Shown: positions 52,477 through 59,784 of the stretch, piece after piece | How the letters are laid out: each line of letters begins with the position of its first letter | How positions within the stretch are numbered: the first letter of the stretch is position 1 | NCBI RefSeq assembly: GCF_000513895.2 | Contig: NZ_CP165782.1 | Location: 620,001 to 684,000, forward strand | Length of the DNA: 64,000 nucleotides | Reading direction: 5' to 3' | From: Ensifer sp. WSM1721 | GTDB lineage: Bacteria > Pseudomonadota > Alphaproteobacteria > Rhizobiales > Rhizobiaceae | The notes under the pieces: generated by a model | The model's input: the letters and a program-made list of their open reading frames with translations, nothing else | Databases searched by the model: none | What the model was told of the DNA's origin: nothing | Program-made: the position numbers and the translations under genes

Positions 52477-53510
52477 GTGATGCCCTCCACGTAGGCCACC
52501 GAGCCGGGGCGGATGCCCCACGACACGCCGAGGCCGACGGAAAGCGCCTCGCTGTTCTGCTGCCACAGGCTCATCGTCGGCGCGGTGGCGACCGCCGGAC
52601 CGATGCCCGCCTCGTCCTGCAGCACCAACGCCGCCTCCTTCGCCGCCTTGAAGCTCGGCACCCCGGCGAGCGCCATGACGATGCCGGAGGCATCGATGGC
52701 GACGAGGATGTCGTCGGCGATCGATGCCGACGCGGCGAGTTCATAGGCGAAATTGCCGAGAACGCTCGACAGATAGGCGACCGTCGCCGCCGAGCCGCAA
52801 AGCACGACGTCGCCAGGCGAACCGAGCGCCCTGACGAGGCTGCGGACGTCCTGCCTTGCCGCCTCCGATGGCGGCGTGGCATCGCTCGGCACAATCGGCG
52901 TGACGCCGACGAGCGCGCCGCCCGGAGTGGTGGCCGAGGCGGCGACGGGCGAGAAGAACGTTGCGTCGAGCGTTGTGGCGATGGCATCGGAGAGCAAACG
53001 CCTTGCGACCGCTTCGAAATCGCTGCTCTCGCGCAGTTCCTCGCTGTAGACGATGACGCTGCGCACCTTCGCCGCCTTGACGATCAGCGATGCCAGCGTC
53101 GCCGCCGTGACCGGGACCGGCTGGGCTTCGCCGACCCACGAAGCGCTCGCGACGACGTCGTCGTAGATCATCCGCACCTGCCCGAACGGATCGAAGCCAA
53201 CCACCACGGCATGGCGGGCGACGGTGGTGAAGGCGGATTGCGTCAGCGACAGCAGCAGCCCGCCCACAGGCGAGGCGAGCAACTCCTGCGCCCAACCGGG
53301 GGTGTCGGTCCTGGCCGGATTGGTGATGGCCCTGTACTCGAAACGCTCTTTGCGGGCAGCGGCAACGGCAGCCTTGAAAAACTGTTCGGCGGGATCGCCC
53401 GTCTTGCGGGATCGCCGGAGCCCGCGCTCGACGGAAACGAGCAGGCCGCGCAGGTCACCGACCTGGCGCTCTATCCGCTCAAGCTTCTGGAACTCGATGC
53501 TTGTGGACAT
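52470..53510 (-). CDS. HK97-fold phage major capsid protein
   Basis: The protein (346 aa from 53510) has a strong GGAGG before its ATG (MSTSIEFQKLERIERQVGDL). The N-terminal helical part (about 1-75) could act as a delta-like scaffold. The capsid core then shows GWAQELLASPVGGLLLSLTQ, DDVVASASWVGEAQPVPVTA, KVRSVIVYSEELRESSDFEA and GALVGVTPIVPSDATPPSEA, typical of HK97-type capsids. The expected partner genes (portal, protease, large terminase) are absent. It begins a four-gene operon facing away from the small terminase gene. Confidence 0.82.
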   Translation of the reverse strand: MSTSIEFQKLERIERQVGDLRGLLVSVERGLRRSRKTGDPAEQFFKAAVAAARKERFEYRAITNPARTDTPGWAQELLASPVGGLLLSLTQSAFTTVARHAVVVGFDPFGQVRMIYDDVVASASWVGEAQPVPVTAATLASLIVKAAKVRSVIVYSEELRESSDFEAVARRLLSDAIATTLDATFFSPVAASATTPGGALVGVTPIVPSDATPPSEAARQDVRSLVRALGSPGDVVLCGSAATVAYLSSVLGNFAYELAASASIADDILVAIDASGIVMALAGVPSFKAAKEAALVLQDEAGIGPAVATAPTMSLWQQNSEALSVGLGVSWGIRPGSVAYVEGITW

Positions 53511-53643
53511 TGAAACACCTCCTCGCCGGGACCGGCGGGAGGCGGGATTATCGTCTCGGGCTGGCCGGCAGCTGGGTTCCACGGCAAGGCCAAGGATAAC
53601 ACCAATCATTTCGCTACCGAAACGATTTTGTCATACTGGCGGC

Positions 53644-54141
53644 ATGGTAGGAAAACCCGGACGCAGCGGACGCAAGCCGAAGCCATCGCGGCTGAAAGAG
53701 GCCGAGGGCAATCGCGGCCATCGTGAGATCCTGCCCGATCTCGCCGCCTCTGGTCTGCCCTTGATGCCAATCGATCTCAACGACGAGGAAAAGGAACTGT
53801 GGGAGGAAACCGTCGTCTCGCTGCCGTCCGGGCTGCTGGCCCGCGCCGATACCGCGACCATCGAGACCTTCGTCGTTGCATGGCAGCAGTCCCGCGAGGC
53901 GCGGCGGATCATCAGGCGCACTGGACCGCTGGTGCAATCGCCGAACGGGCCGATCCGCAATCCGGCCTTCAGCATATGGGCGCGCAGCGCCTCGCTGGCG
54001 CTCAGGGCCGCGACCGAGATCGGATCGTCGCCGGTTTCGCGGGCGAGGTTTGCCGGTCGCGAAGAGGACGACTTCGATCCGATCGAATTGCTCTTGGATG
54101 GCTGCGAGATGCTGGAGGCCCGCTCCGGCAAGAAAAAATGA
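53644..54141 (+). CDS. P27-family phage terminase small subunit
   Basis: The protein (165 aa) begins MVGKPGRSGRKPKPSRLKEA followed by EGNRGHREI, the basic GRxGRxPKP...GNxG start that marks the P27 small terminase family. The helical body (EKELWEETVVSLPSGLLARA and VVAWQQSREARRIIRRTG) fits. Small terminase selects the DNA to be packaged, so it can redirect a helper's packaging motor. The large subunit is missing here, which is unusual because the two are normally adjacent. It is divergent from the capsid operon across 133 bp. Confidence 0.85.
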   Translation: MVGKPGRSGRKPKPSRLKEAEGNRGHREILPDLAASGLPLMPIDLNDEEKELWEETVVSLPSGLLARADTATIETFVVAWQQSREARRIIRRTGPLVQSPNGPIRNPAFSIWARSASLALRAATEIGSSPVSRARFAGREEDDFDPIELLLDGCEMLEARSGKKK

Positions 54142-54588
54142 AATTTTCCATTTTTCGCGCGATCGACAACGCGACTACGGCGGCGCCTCCGGCGGTCGTT
54201 GGCCGAATTCCCGCCAGTCCCCCCGGCCTCAGCTCCCCCCCACGTTGCCGCTCTGGCGGGGCTAACGGCCACGCTTTTCGGCCCACGTTCGTCCAGGACG
54301 CGCTCCACGGGTCAGGCTGGTAGGCTTATCCGAGGGGCCGAACGCGCGCATCTGTGCTCGCAAGGCCGGAAGGCGCGGCTGCGCGCTCAGAGCCAGTTGC
54401 GCCTGCCTATCGGACCTCTGCCACCGAGTGGAGGCGTTGCAGCGGAAAGCCGCAACGAATTGACGCAAAAGTCACACACTGCGCTTACAGTTTCTCAAAA
54501 CCGTAAGTTGGTTTTCTTTGTCATTGACGCAAGCTGGCATACACAGGCAGTGTGCTAATGCCTAAAACCGTGAACGTGGAATCAATAG
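54142..54588. other. Intergenic region between small terminase and antitoxin genes
   Basis: This gap of 447 bases has no gene. It starts with an A/T-rich inverted repeat (AAAAATG...CATTTTT) right after the terminase stop, a possible weak terminator. It includes a C-rich tract and ends with an A/T-richer stretch that presumably holds the toxin-antitoxin promoter. Confidence 0.5.
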
Positions 54589-55293
54589 ATGAGCGTCGTC
54601 GCATTCTCCCGAACGCGCCCACTTGCAGGCGGCTTTTACACCGTCAGCGAGGCAGCACGTCTATTGAAAATTGACAACGAGCTCAAAATACGAGGCTGGT
54701 TGCGCGGTTACGGCGGCGACGCTGGACCGGTGATCGAGCGGCAGTATCCGCTGCGCAACGGAACGGACGAAATCGGCTTCTATGATTTGATGGAAATACG
54801 ATTCATTGAGTATTTTCGTCGACAGAAAATCAGTCTGCAAAGCATCAGGAAAGCCGCCGCCGCCGCTCGGAAGGAACTGGGCCACCAACATCCGTTTGCC
54901 TTGTCCAACATCAAGTTCGTAACCGACCGGAAGCGAATCTTTCACCTGACTGCCGAGGAAACAAAAGATACCAAGCTGAGGGACATCGTAACCGGCCAGT
55001 ACGCCATGTACGACGTCATTGAACAGTTCCTCGCGAAAGGAATTGAGTTTCACCCGGCCAGCAATCTTCCAGAATCTTGGCGGCCCGATCCCGAGACATT
55101 TCCAGATGTTGTGTTGGATCCACATCGCGCGCACGGCTTGCCGATCCTCGCTCAACACGGCGTGCCTACATCGGCTCTGTTTGGCTTGTGGCGGGCTGAG
55201 GAGCAGAATTACGACGCTGTAGCCGACTGGTATGAAATCCCGCGCGATGCCGTTGTGCAGGCGGTCGAATACGAGCTTGACCTCGCCGCATGA
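54589..55293 (+). CDS. DUF433/MerR-like antitoxin
   Basis: The protein (234 aa) has an N-terminal MerR-like helix-turn-helix (YTVSEAARLLKIDNELKIRG), a middle region with EIGFYDLMEIRFIEYFRRQK, and a C-terminal DUF433 domain (VVLDPHRAHGLPILAQHGVP and NYDAVADWYEIPRDAVVQAV). This layout is found in VapB45-like antitoxins that bind PIN-like toxins and DNA. It overlaps the toxin gene by ATGA, as usual for such pairs. It would both neutralise the toxin and repress the operon. Confidence 0.78.
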   Translation: MSVVAFSRTRPLAGGFYTVSEAARLLKIDNELKIRGWLRGYGGDAGPVIERQYPLRNGTDEIGFYDLMEIRFIEYFRRQKISLQSIRKAAAAARKELGHQHPFALSNIKFVTDRKRIFHLTAEETKDTKLRDIVTGQYAMYDVIEQFLAKGIEFHPASNLPESWRPDPETFPDVVLDPHRAHGLPILAQHGVPTSALFGLWRAEEQNYDAVADWYEIPRDAVVQAVEYELDLAA

Positions 55294-55727
55294 TCATCAT
55301 CGGAGACGAGCACCTTTCCCCGAGAATCGTTCGAGCGGTCAGCGAGGTCGCCCTTCGGAGAGGATGGCGCTTCGACAACGTTACCGGCAGCGATCTGTGC
55401 AGTCTTGAAGATGAGGATTGGATTGAAACATTCGCCAACGTCGGCGGCAATGCAATTGTGTCTGCCGACCGTGCAATGCTGAAAAGGCCCACCCTGATAC
55501 AGAAGATTTCGGACCTCGGCATTACAGGCATCTACTTGCCTGCGGAATGGGCGAACGCGCGCCGCCAGTATCAAGCGGCCCATATTCTTTATTGGTGGCC
55601 AAGGATCGAAGCGGTAATAGAGGCGAGCAAGCCGGGCGCGGCTTGGATCGTGCCGAAAGGTTTTGCTCCGACGTCGGATCTGCGCGAGCACGTCGAAAAG
55701 TCTGGCGCGAAGAAAGCGACGGCGTAG
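55290..55727 (+). CDS. PIN-like domain toxin (VapC45-type)
   Basis: The protein (145 aa) starts MIIIGDEHLSPRIVRAVSEV, with the first acidic residues of a PIN-like nuclease. The other acidic sites are in LEDEDWIETFANVGGNAIV and SADRAMLKRP. PIN domains cleave RNA with a metal ion. The C-terminal part (LYWWPRIEAVIEASKPGAAW) matches the VapC45 PIN-like family from memory. It is coupled with the antitoxin by overlap. It may stabilise the island or block superinfecting phages. Confidence 0.75.
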   Translation: MIIIGDEHLSPRIVRAVSEVALRRGWRFDNVTGSDLCSLEDEDWIETFANVGGNAIVSADRAMLKRPTLIQKISDLGITGIYLPAEWANARRQYQAAHILYWWPRIEAVIEASKPGAAWIVPKGFAPTSDLREHVEKSGAKKATA

Positions 55728-55842
55728 GCCGATAGTTTCGTCCGGTTCCACGGTGGCCACGTTGATGAACGCCGAGCCAATTTTCTGGCTGCACCCCCGT
55801 TTACGAGTTGGGGAATGACTTACGACATCGATGGCGCGATCT

Positions 55843-56148
55843 TCATCCGCTTTGCGATGATCGGTCGTCTGGTGCTGGGATCGCCGAACCAGCAGGTGGC
55901 GACTTTTCGCCATTGCCGTTTTCCGCGCCGTTGTTTCCGTTTGCCTTTTGAGCGGCGGGTGGCGACTTTTCGCCATTCAGATCATTCCGGATTGTCTTGT
56001 GGTTCACCCCCAAAAGCCGCGCCGTCGCCCGCTGGCTGGCGTTGATTTTGGTGAGGCACGGGCGGCCTTCTCGTCTTTGCCGATGATCTTTTCGCGATTT
56101 GAACCGCAGCTCGTCGCGAACGGCGGCGCTGTTCGTTTGCCCGGTCAT
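55843..56148 (-). CDS. Helix-turn-helix protein with NGEKSPPA repeats (101 aa)
   Basis: The start at 56148 follows GGAAAGG and gives MTGQTNSAAVRDELRFKSRK. The middle shows a helix-turn-helix (NASQRATARLLGVNHKTIRN), and the C-terminal tail holds two copies of NGEKSPPA separated by a Gly/Asn-rich spacer. The tail resembles linkers in larger phage and plasmid proteins (ParB-like or methyltransferases), as if this were a truncated adaptor. It lies downstream of the ATPase gene. Function unknown. Confidence 0.6.
   Translation of the reverse strand: MTGQTNSAAVRDELRFKSRKDHRQRREGRPCLTKINASQRATARLLGVNHKTIRNDLNGEKSPPAAQKANGNNGAENGNGEKSPPAGSAIPAPDDRSSQSG
55895..55977. repeat. Two identical 20-bp repeats that each form a hairpin
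   Basis: GGTGGCGACTTTTCGCCATT occurs at 55895-55914 and 55958-55977, 63 bp apart. Within each, TGGCGA and TCGCCA form a stem around CTTT. They encode the NGEKSPP repeats on the minus strand, so they may be purely protein-coding or may also be binding sites. Confidence 0.6.
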
Positions 56149-56277
56149 CGGCCTTTCCTTCCATCGTTGGGGCCGTGCCGGGAATGTTAGTAGGTACAAA
56201 GGGCAATCCTGTTCCCCGGACTCCCTTAATATTCTCTCTGATTCTCTATCTACTAATATTTCCGGTACAGGCATTGT

Positions 56278-57486
56278 TCAGTCCTTCAGATGCGCGAATC
56301 CCTTGGTGTTCAGCCGTTGGCCGAGCCAGAAGCCTGCCGTGCCATCGGTGCGATCCTCGGCTCTCAGCAGCCCGAGCACCGTAAGCGCGCTCGCGCACCG
56401 CTTCGTTGAACTGAACGGCTTGCGGAGCCGCTTGGCGATCTCGGCGACGTTACCGCCGGGATTGGCCTCGACGTCGAGGAGCACCATGAGTCTGGACGGC
56501 GGTATGGTGTCGTGGCCGCAGCGCTTGACGAGTGCCATCGCTTTTTCGCGCCCGTGGCCAATGGCAACGGCTCCGCAATATAGTTGCGCCAGTTGCTTGG
56601 CGAAGCGGGTCGGTGCTTCTGGCATATGTCCGTCGACGACATCGCCGCGGTAATCGGTGACGACGCCGGTGCGGGCGAAAGTGACTACGTCGGCGATGCT
56701 GATGATCGTATCCAGTTCCTGCGTGCTCATTGTGATCGGCTCGCGGCTCATACCGTCGATGACGGCTCTGGCGGCCCCGGCGAGTTCCTTCTGCATCTCC
56801 GGTTCGCGCCCGCCGTTCCTGATCGACTGCGAGGCGCTGTTGTCGCGATGCTTACTCGAATCGAAACGGACGAGCGCGAACCTGTCACCCATCGTCGCGA
56901 TGACGCCGTGGTGCTCGTCCCAGCTGGTCGTGCATGCGCCGATCAGGGTGATGCGGCCTTCCCACGTCAGCGTCTGGCCGCCGTCGCTGCCGACGTTCCT
57001 TACCCAAACGCCGTCAAAAATCTCGCGCAATGCCGCCAGCATCGGCGCGCGTGTTACCGACTGCATCGACAGGATCGAGGTGAAATCCTTGACAACCAGC
57101 ACGCCGTCGCCGCCGATCACCCGCAACAACCCGCCGGTCGCCGTCTTCGCCCGCCCTTTCTTCGGCGACGCCGACAGCAGCGCGCCTTCGGAGGCGATGG
57201 TCGAGATGATATGGACATCCGTTTCCCTGAGCGCCGAGACGGTCTCTGTCTTGCAGCCGCCACTGCCGGAGACGACGAGCAGCCACACCGTGATGCCGTC
57301 GAGTTCATGGCTGGCGCGGGTGGCCAAAACGATGTCGAGCAGGTCGCAGTCGTAATCGTCCGACAGCCATTTCCTGAAAACCTTATGCACCTCGTCGAGG
57401 GCGGCACGACGTTTCAGCCATGCCTGATCGAACTGGTTGCGGACATCATCCTCGCCACCACCGCGTAGCATGTCGTTGATGTCCAT
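56278..57486 (-). CDS. P-loop ATPase/helicase-like replication protein of the island
   Basis: The protein (402 aa) has a P-loop-like VVSGSGGCKTETVSAL (Cys before the Lys, an unusual form), a Walker B-like GVLVVKDFTSIL, a sensor-like ITLIGACTTSW and an arginine-bearing MGDRFALVRFD. A winged-helix region ends it (KRLRKPFSSTKRCASALTVL). Proteins of this type follow primases in phages and plasmids and probably act as helicase or origin ATPase. The start at 57486 or 57489 overlaps the primase stop. The longer frame to 58614 is antisense noise. Confidence 0.68.
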   Translation of the reverse strand: MDINDMLRGGGEDDVRNQFDQAWLKRRAALDEVHKVFRKWLSDDYDCDLLDIVLATRASHELDGITVWLLVVSGSGGCKTETVSALRETDVHIISTIASEGALLSASPKKGRAKTATGGLLRVIGGDGVLVVKDFTSILSMQSVTRAPMLAALREIFDGVWVRNVGSDGGQTLTWEGRITLIGACTTSWDEHHGVIATMGDRFALVRFDSSKHRDNSASQSIRNGGREPEMQKELAGAARAVIDGMSREPITMSTQELDTIISIADVVTFARTGVVTDYRGDVVDGHMPEAPTRFAKQLAQLYCGAVAIGHGREKAMALVKRCGHDTIPPSRLMVLLDVEANPGGNVAEIAKRLRKPFSSTKRCASALTVLGLLRAEDRTDGTAGFWLGQRLNTKGFAHLKD

Positions 57487-58319
57487 CATGCCTCCTCCGC
57501 CACTGACAGAGTGACAACATCGCGGCGTTGCCTGATCAGCCGTCGATGAAGCTCGCGCGCGGCGTTGTGCCCCGGCTGGTCGTCGTCCTCGACAATGGTG
57601 ACCTGCCGCGCCCAAGCCGGAACGCGGGCTGCGAGGGCCGGAAGCCGTCCGGCGGAGCCTGCGGCCCATGCGGCGACGCCGACCGCCTGGAACAACGACA
57701 ATGCATCCTCGATGCCCTCGGTGATCGCCAGATGGCATGAGCCTTCCGGTTCGGCACAGACGAGCGGGCAGCCGACGGTATCGGCTCCGAGCATCCTCTT
57801 GTCGAGCTTCGATCCGTCGGGATTGAGCCGCGTCAGATGCAGGCCGCGCAAGCGACCGGCGGCGTCGAGGAACGGCATCAGGACGGCGGCCGGATATCTG
57901 GCGGTTGCGCCGACGAAGCGCATCGACGGCGGCAGCGGACAGGTGATCGCCCGGTATCTGCGGAAATAGGTTTCGCCAAGCGTGCCTTGGACCGGACAGG
58001 CCTGCTGCCACAGCCATTCGACCACGCGCTGCTTGCGCTTGCGTTCGTCGGTTTCGGCCCGCCGCGCCTCGGCCACCTTCTGCTTCCATGCCTGACGCTC
58101 CTCGTCCGACCGCGCCTTCCCCTTGAAGTCGATCGCGTATCCCTTCGCCTCGCAGCGGGCGCAATGGAAGGAGATGGCAATGTCCGATAGCCACCAGAGC
58201 CGCAGCACCCGACGGTTCCGGTTGGCGGGCGTGCGGCAGAGCGGCCCGCACAGCGGACAGGCCGCGTCGGCTTTCGTCGCGGCACCGAGAAACGAGGAGA
58301 GCTCGGAATACTCGATCAC
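57486..58319 (-). CDS. Toprim-domain DNA primase of the island
   Basis: The protein (277 aa, GTG start at 58319) has an N-terminal zinc finger (CPLCGPLC at 21-28 and CARC at 53-56) that reads DNA, a helical linker, and a C-terminal Toprim domain with the Glu in LAITEGIEDALSLF (201) and the acidic run VEDDDQPG (244-250). It makes RNA primers for replication of the element. It overlaps the 57-aa gene upstream and the ATPase gene downstream, so they form one operon. Confidence 0.82.
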   Translation of the reverse strand: MIEYSELSSFLGAATKADAACPLCGPLCRTPANRNRRVLRLWWLSDIAISFHCARCEAKGYAIDFKGKARSDEERQAWKQKVAEARRAETDERKRKQRVVEWLWQQACPVQGTLGETYFRRYRAITCPLPPSMRFVGATARYPAAVLMPFLDAAGRLRGLHLTRLNPDGSKLDKRMLGADTVGCPLVCAEPEGSCHLAITEGIEDALSLFQAVGVAAWAAGSAGRLPALAARVPAWARQVTIVEDDDQPGHNAARELHRRLIRQRRDVVTLSVAEEA

Positions 58320-58489
58320 GTCTGCCTCTCCAAGATGCGCCTGACGAGATCGAGGGCGCGTAGCGCGCGGGCCTGACGTCCCTCAAGTGCGTCGATGCGT
58401 TCCCAAGCGCGATCAACATCGTGTTCGCGAACGTCGAGCAGATCGCGGGTGTCCTCGGCCTTGAGTTTCCTGCTGCGCTTCTTTCCCAA
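58316..58489 (-). CDS. Small charged helical protein (57 aa) upstream of the primase
   Basis: A TTG at 58489, with AGGAGG at optimal distance, opens a frame encoding MGKKRSRKLKAEDTRDLLDV and RALRALDLVRRILERQT. It ends in a GTGA overlap with the primase start. The strong ribosome-binding site and the overlap argue that it is real, although it is short. It is basic at the start and helical; no motif is recognised. Confidence 0.6.
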   Translation of the reverse strand: MGKKRSRKLKAEDTRDLLDVREHDVDRAWERIDALEGRQARALRALDLVRRILERQT

Positions 58490-58540
58490 TGGTTCCTCCT
58501 ATGCGGGCTGCCAGGAGTGACCGGACAGCCCGCCGGTTTC

Positions 58541-58669
58541 CTATTTGAAGAAGGGATGATGACGCTTGCGCGTCGGTTGCAGCTGGCACCACGAGCAGCA
58601 GATTCGCACGCCATCCCACTTCGGGCGGAAGCGGTGGCGGCAATGGCAGCATGTTTTCGGGAACTTCAT
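58541..58669 (-). CDS. Tiny zinc-finger-like protein (42 aa)
   Basis: The start at 58669 gives MKFPKTCCHCRHRFRPKWDG, then VRICCSWCQLQPTRKRHHPF. Two Cys-rich pairs (CCHC and CCSWC) and a basic tail suggest a DNA- or RNA-binding zinc ribbon. It lies in the replication operon with 51 bases before the 57-aa gene. The frame runs upstream to 58798 without conservation. Confidence 0.5.
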   Translation of the reverse strand: MKFPKTCCHCRHRFRPKWDGVRICCSWCQLQPTRKRHHPFFK

Positions 58670-58850
58670 TTGCCTGCCCTTCCTGATGGAGGGCCGCATT
58701 TGAAAGCGTCGAGCGAAACACCTATAATCCAAGATGCTTCGATTAGGTGTTTTCGGGTCGTGGTGCGCTTCCGCTGCGGCCCGTTTCATTTCCGGCACGT
58801 GCCGGACACGGAAAGGGCCGAACCGACCCCTTCCAGCTCCGGCGGCGCTT

Positions 58851-59045
58851 CTATGCTGCCGGAGGGGGCTCGTTTGCCTCGATCGGGATCAGGATGCGTT
58901 CGCCGACCCTGATATGCGGGATCTTTCCATCCTTGATCAGCTTGCGGATAAGCGACGGCGATACGCCATAGACGGCAGCTTTCTCATTGACAGAATAGAA
59001 CTTGCGGGTAACTGCTTCCCGTACATTCCTGCTTTTATACGACAT
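58851..59045 (-). CDS. Excisionase-like helix-turn-helix protein (64 aa)
   Basis: The start at 59045 gives MSYKSRNVREAVTRKFYSVN. The helix-turn-helix (EKAAVYGVSPSLIRKLIKDG) and the wing strand KIPHIRVGERILIPIEANEP match MerR-type excisionase or Xis-like proteins. Such proteins direct the integrase toward excision and often repress the operon. It is divergent from the CGNR-integrase pair and may control both directions. Frames upstream to 59192 lie in the regulatory gap and are rejected. Confidence 0.75.
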   Translation of the reverse strand: MSYKSRNVREAVTRKFYSVNEKAAVYGVSPSLIRKLIKDGKIPHIRVGERILIPIEANEPPPAA

Positions 59046-59208
59046 TTTTGTATCCTCGCGTAACAAAGTCTTGTTCCGTACGGTATTACGCACACATAGC
59101 TCCGTTTCTTGCAACGTCAAAAATGACGTGGTAGAAAATGCGTGCGCTACAAAGCAACGTGTGCGCAGCGTTGCAAAGAAAAATTTGGACACCGTAACGG
59201 AGAGACAC
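59046..59208. promoter_or_regulatory. Divergent control region of the island (palindromes)
   Basis: This gap of 163 bases separates the leftward replication operon from the rightward integrase unit. It contains ACGTCA-AAAA-TGACGT (59114-59129), GCAACG...CGTTGC (about 59154-59174) and CCGTACGG. These are likely operator sites for the excisionase-like or HTH protein. Confidence 0.5.
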
Positions 59209-59784
59209 GTGATTCAGGTCGATGTGCGATGGAAACCGACTCCGGGCAGAGTGCTCGGCTTGTGGCAAGGGAACCGGAAGGTACCTGATGGTGCGTCGAT
59301 GCCGCCGGACACTCCGTTGCCGTTCCCGCCGGTTGAGGAACGGCGTCCGTACAAGCTGGAGGTCCCCGATGCGTGGGCGGTCATCCCCGACTTGTCGGAG
59401 TACAGCGCCTTTCTGGCCTTCGGCCCCGCCGGACACGGCGACGGCGACTTCGAGCCAGCCAGCGCGTGGCAGGCGGTTGCCAAGTTGCTTCGTGACGCCA
59501 TTGCAGGCGGGCGCGGCATGGACCGACTGAAGGCTGCCGTCCGCAAGCACATCGACAACGGCGACCTCTACATCGATCCCGAAACTGTGCAGATGCGGGC
59601 GAAGACGCTCGCTGCGTTGTTCGCCTCGACGGCCTACAGCGACCTCAAGGCCGGACGCAAGCTCGGCCGGTGCCAGACGTGTAACCGCAGGATGGTCCTG
59701 ATGAAGCCCAAGCAGCTTTACTGCAGTACGACGTGCCGCGTTCGCGGCAGCCGTGAAAAAAATCAACCGAGAAAGGAGGCCTGA
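59209..59784 (+). CDS. CGNR-like zinc-finger protein coupled to the integrase
   Basis: The protein (191 aa, GTG at 59209 with GGAG before it) has an acidic N-terminal domain (PYKLEVPDAWAVIPDLSEYS and AWQAVAKLLRDAIAGG) and a C-terminal zinc finger, LGRCQTCNRRMVLMKPKQLY followed by CSTTCRVRGSRE. This layout matches the CGNR/ABATE family of stress-regulated regulators. Its stop TGA overlaps the integrase ATG (TGATG), so the two are coupled. A role in controlling excision is possible. Confidence 0.65.
   Translation: MIQVDVRWKPTPGRVLGLWQGNRKVPDGASMPPDTPLPFPPVEERRPYKLEVPDAWAVIPDLSEYSAFLAFGPAGHGDGDFEPASAWQAVAKLLRDAIAGGRGMDRLKAAVRKHIDNGDLYIDPETVQMRAKTLAALFASTAYSDLKAGRKLGRCQTCNRRMVLMKPKQLYCSTTCRVRGSREKNQPRKEA

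Noticed and set aside
52741..53295. 184-codon frame inside the capsid gene
   Set aside because: It lies on the same strand in another frame, with basic low-complexity composition typical of a high-GC shadow.
57487..58614. Upstream extension of the island ATPase frame
   Set aside because: It overlaps the primase gene in another frame, and its Arg/Ala/Gly-rich content has no conservation.
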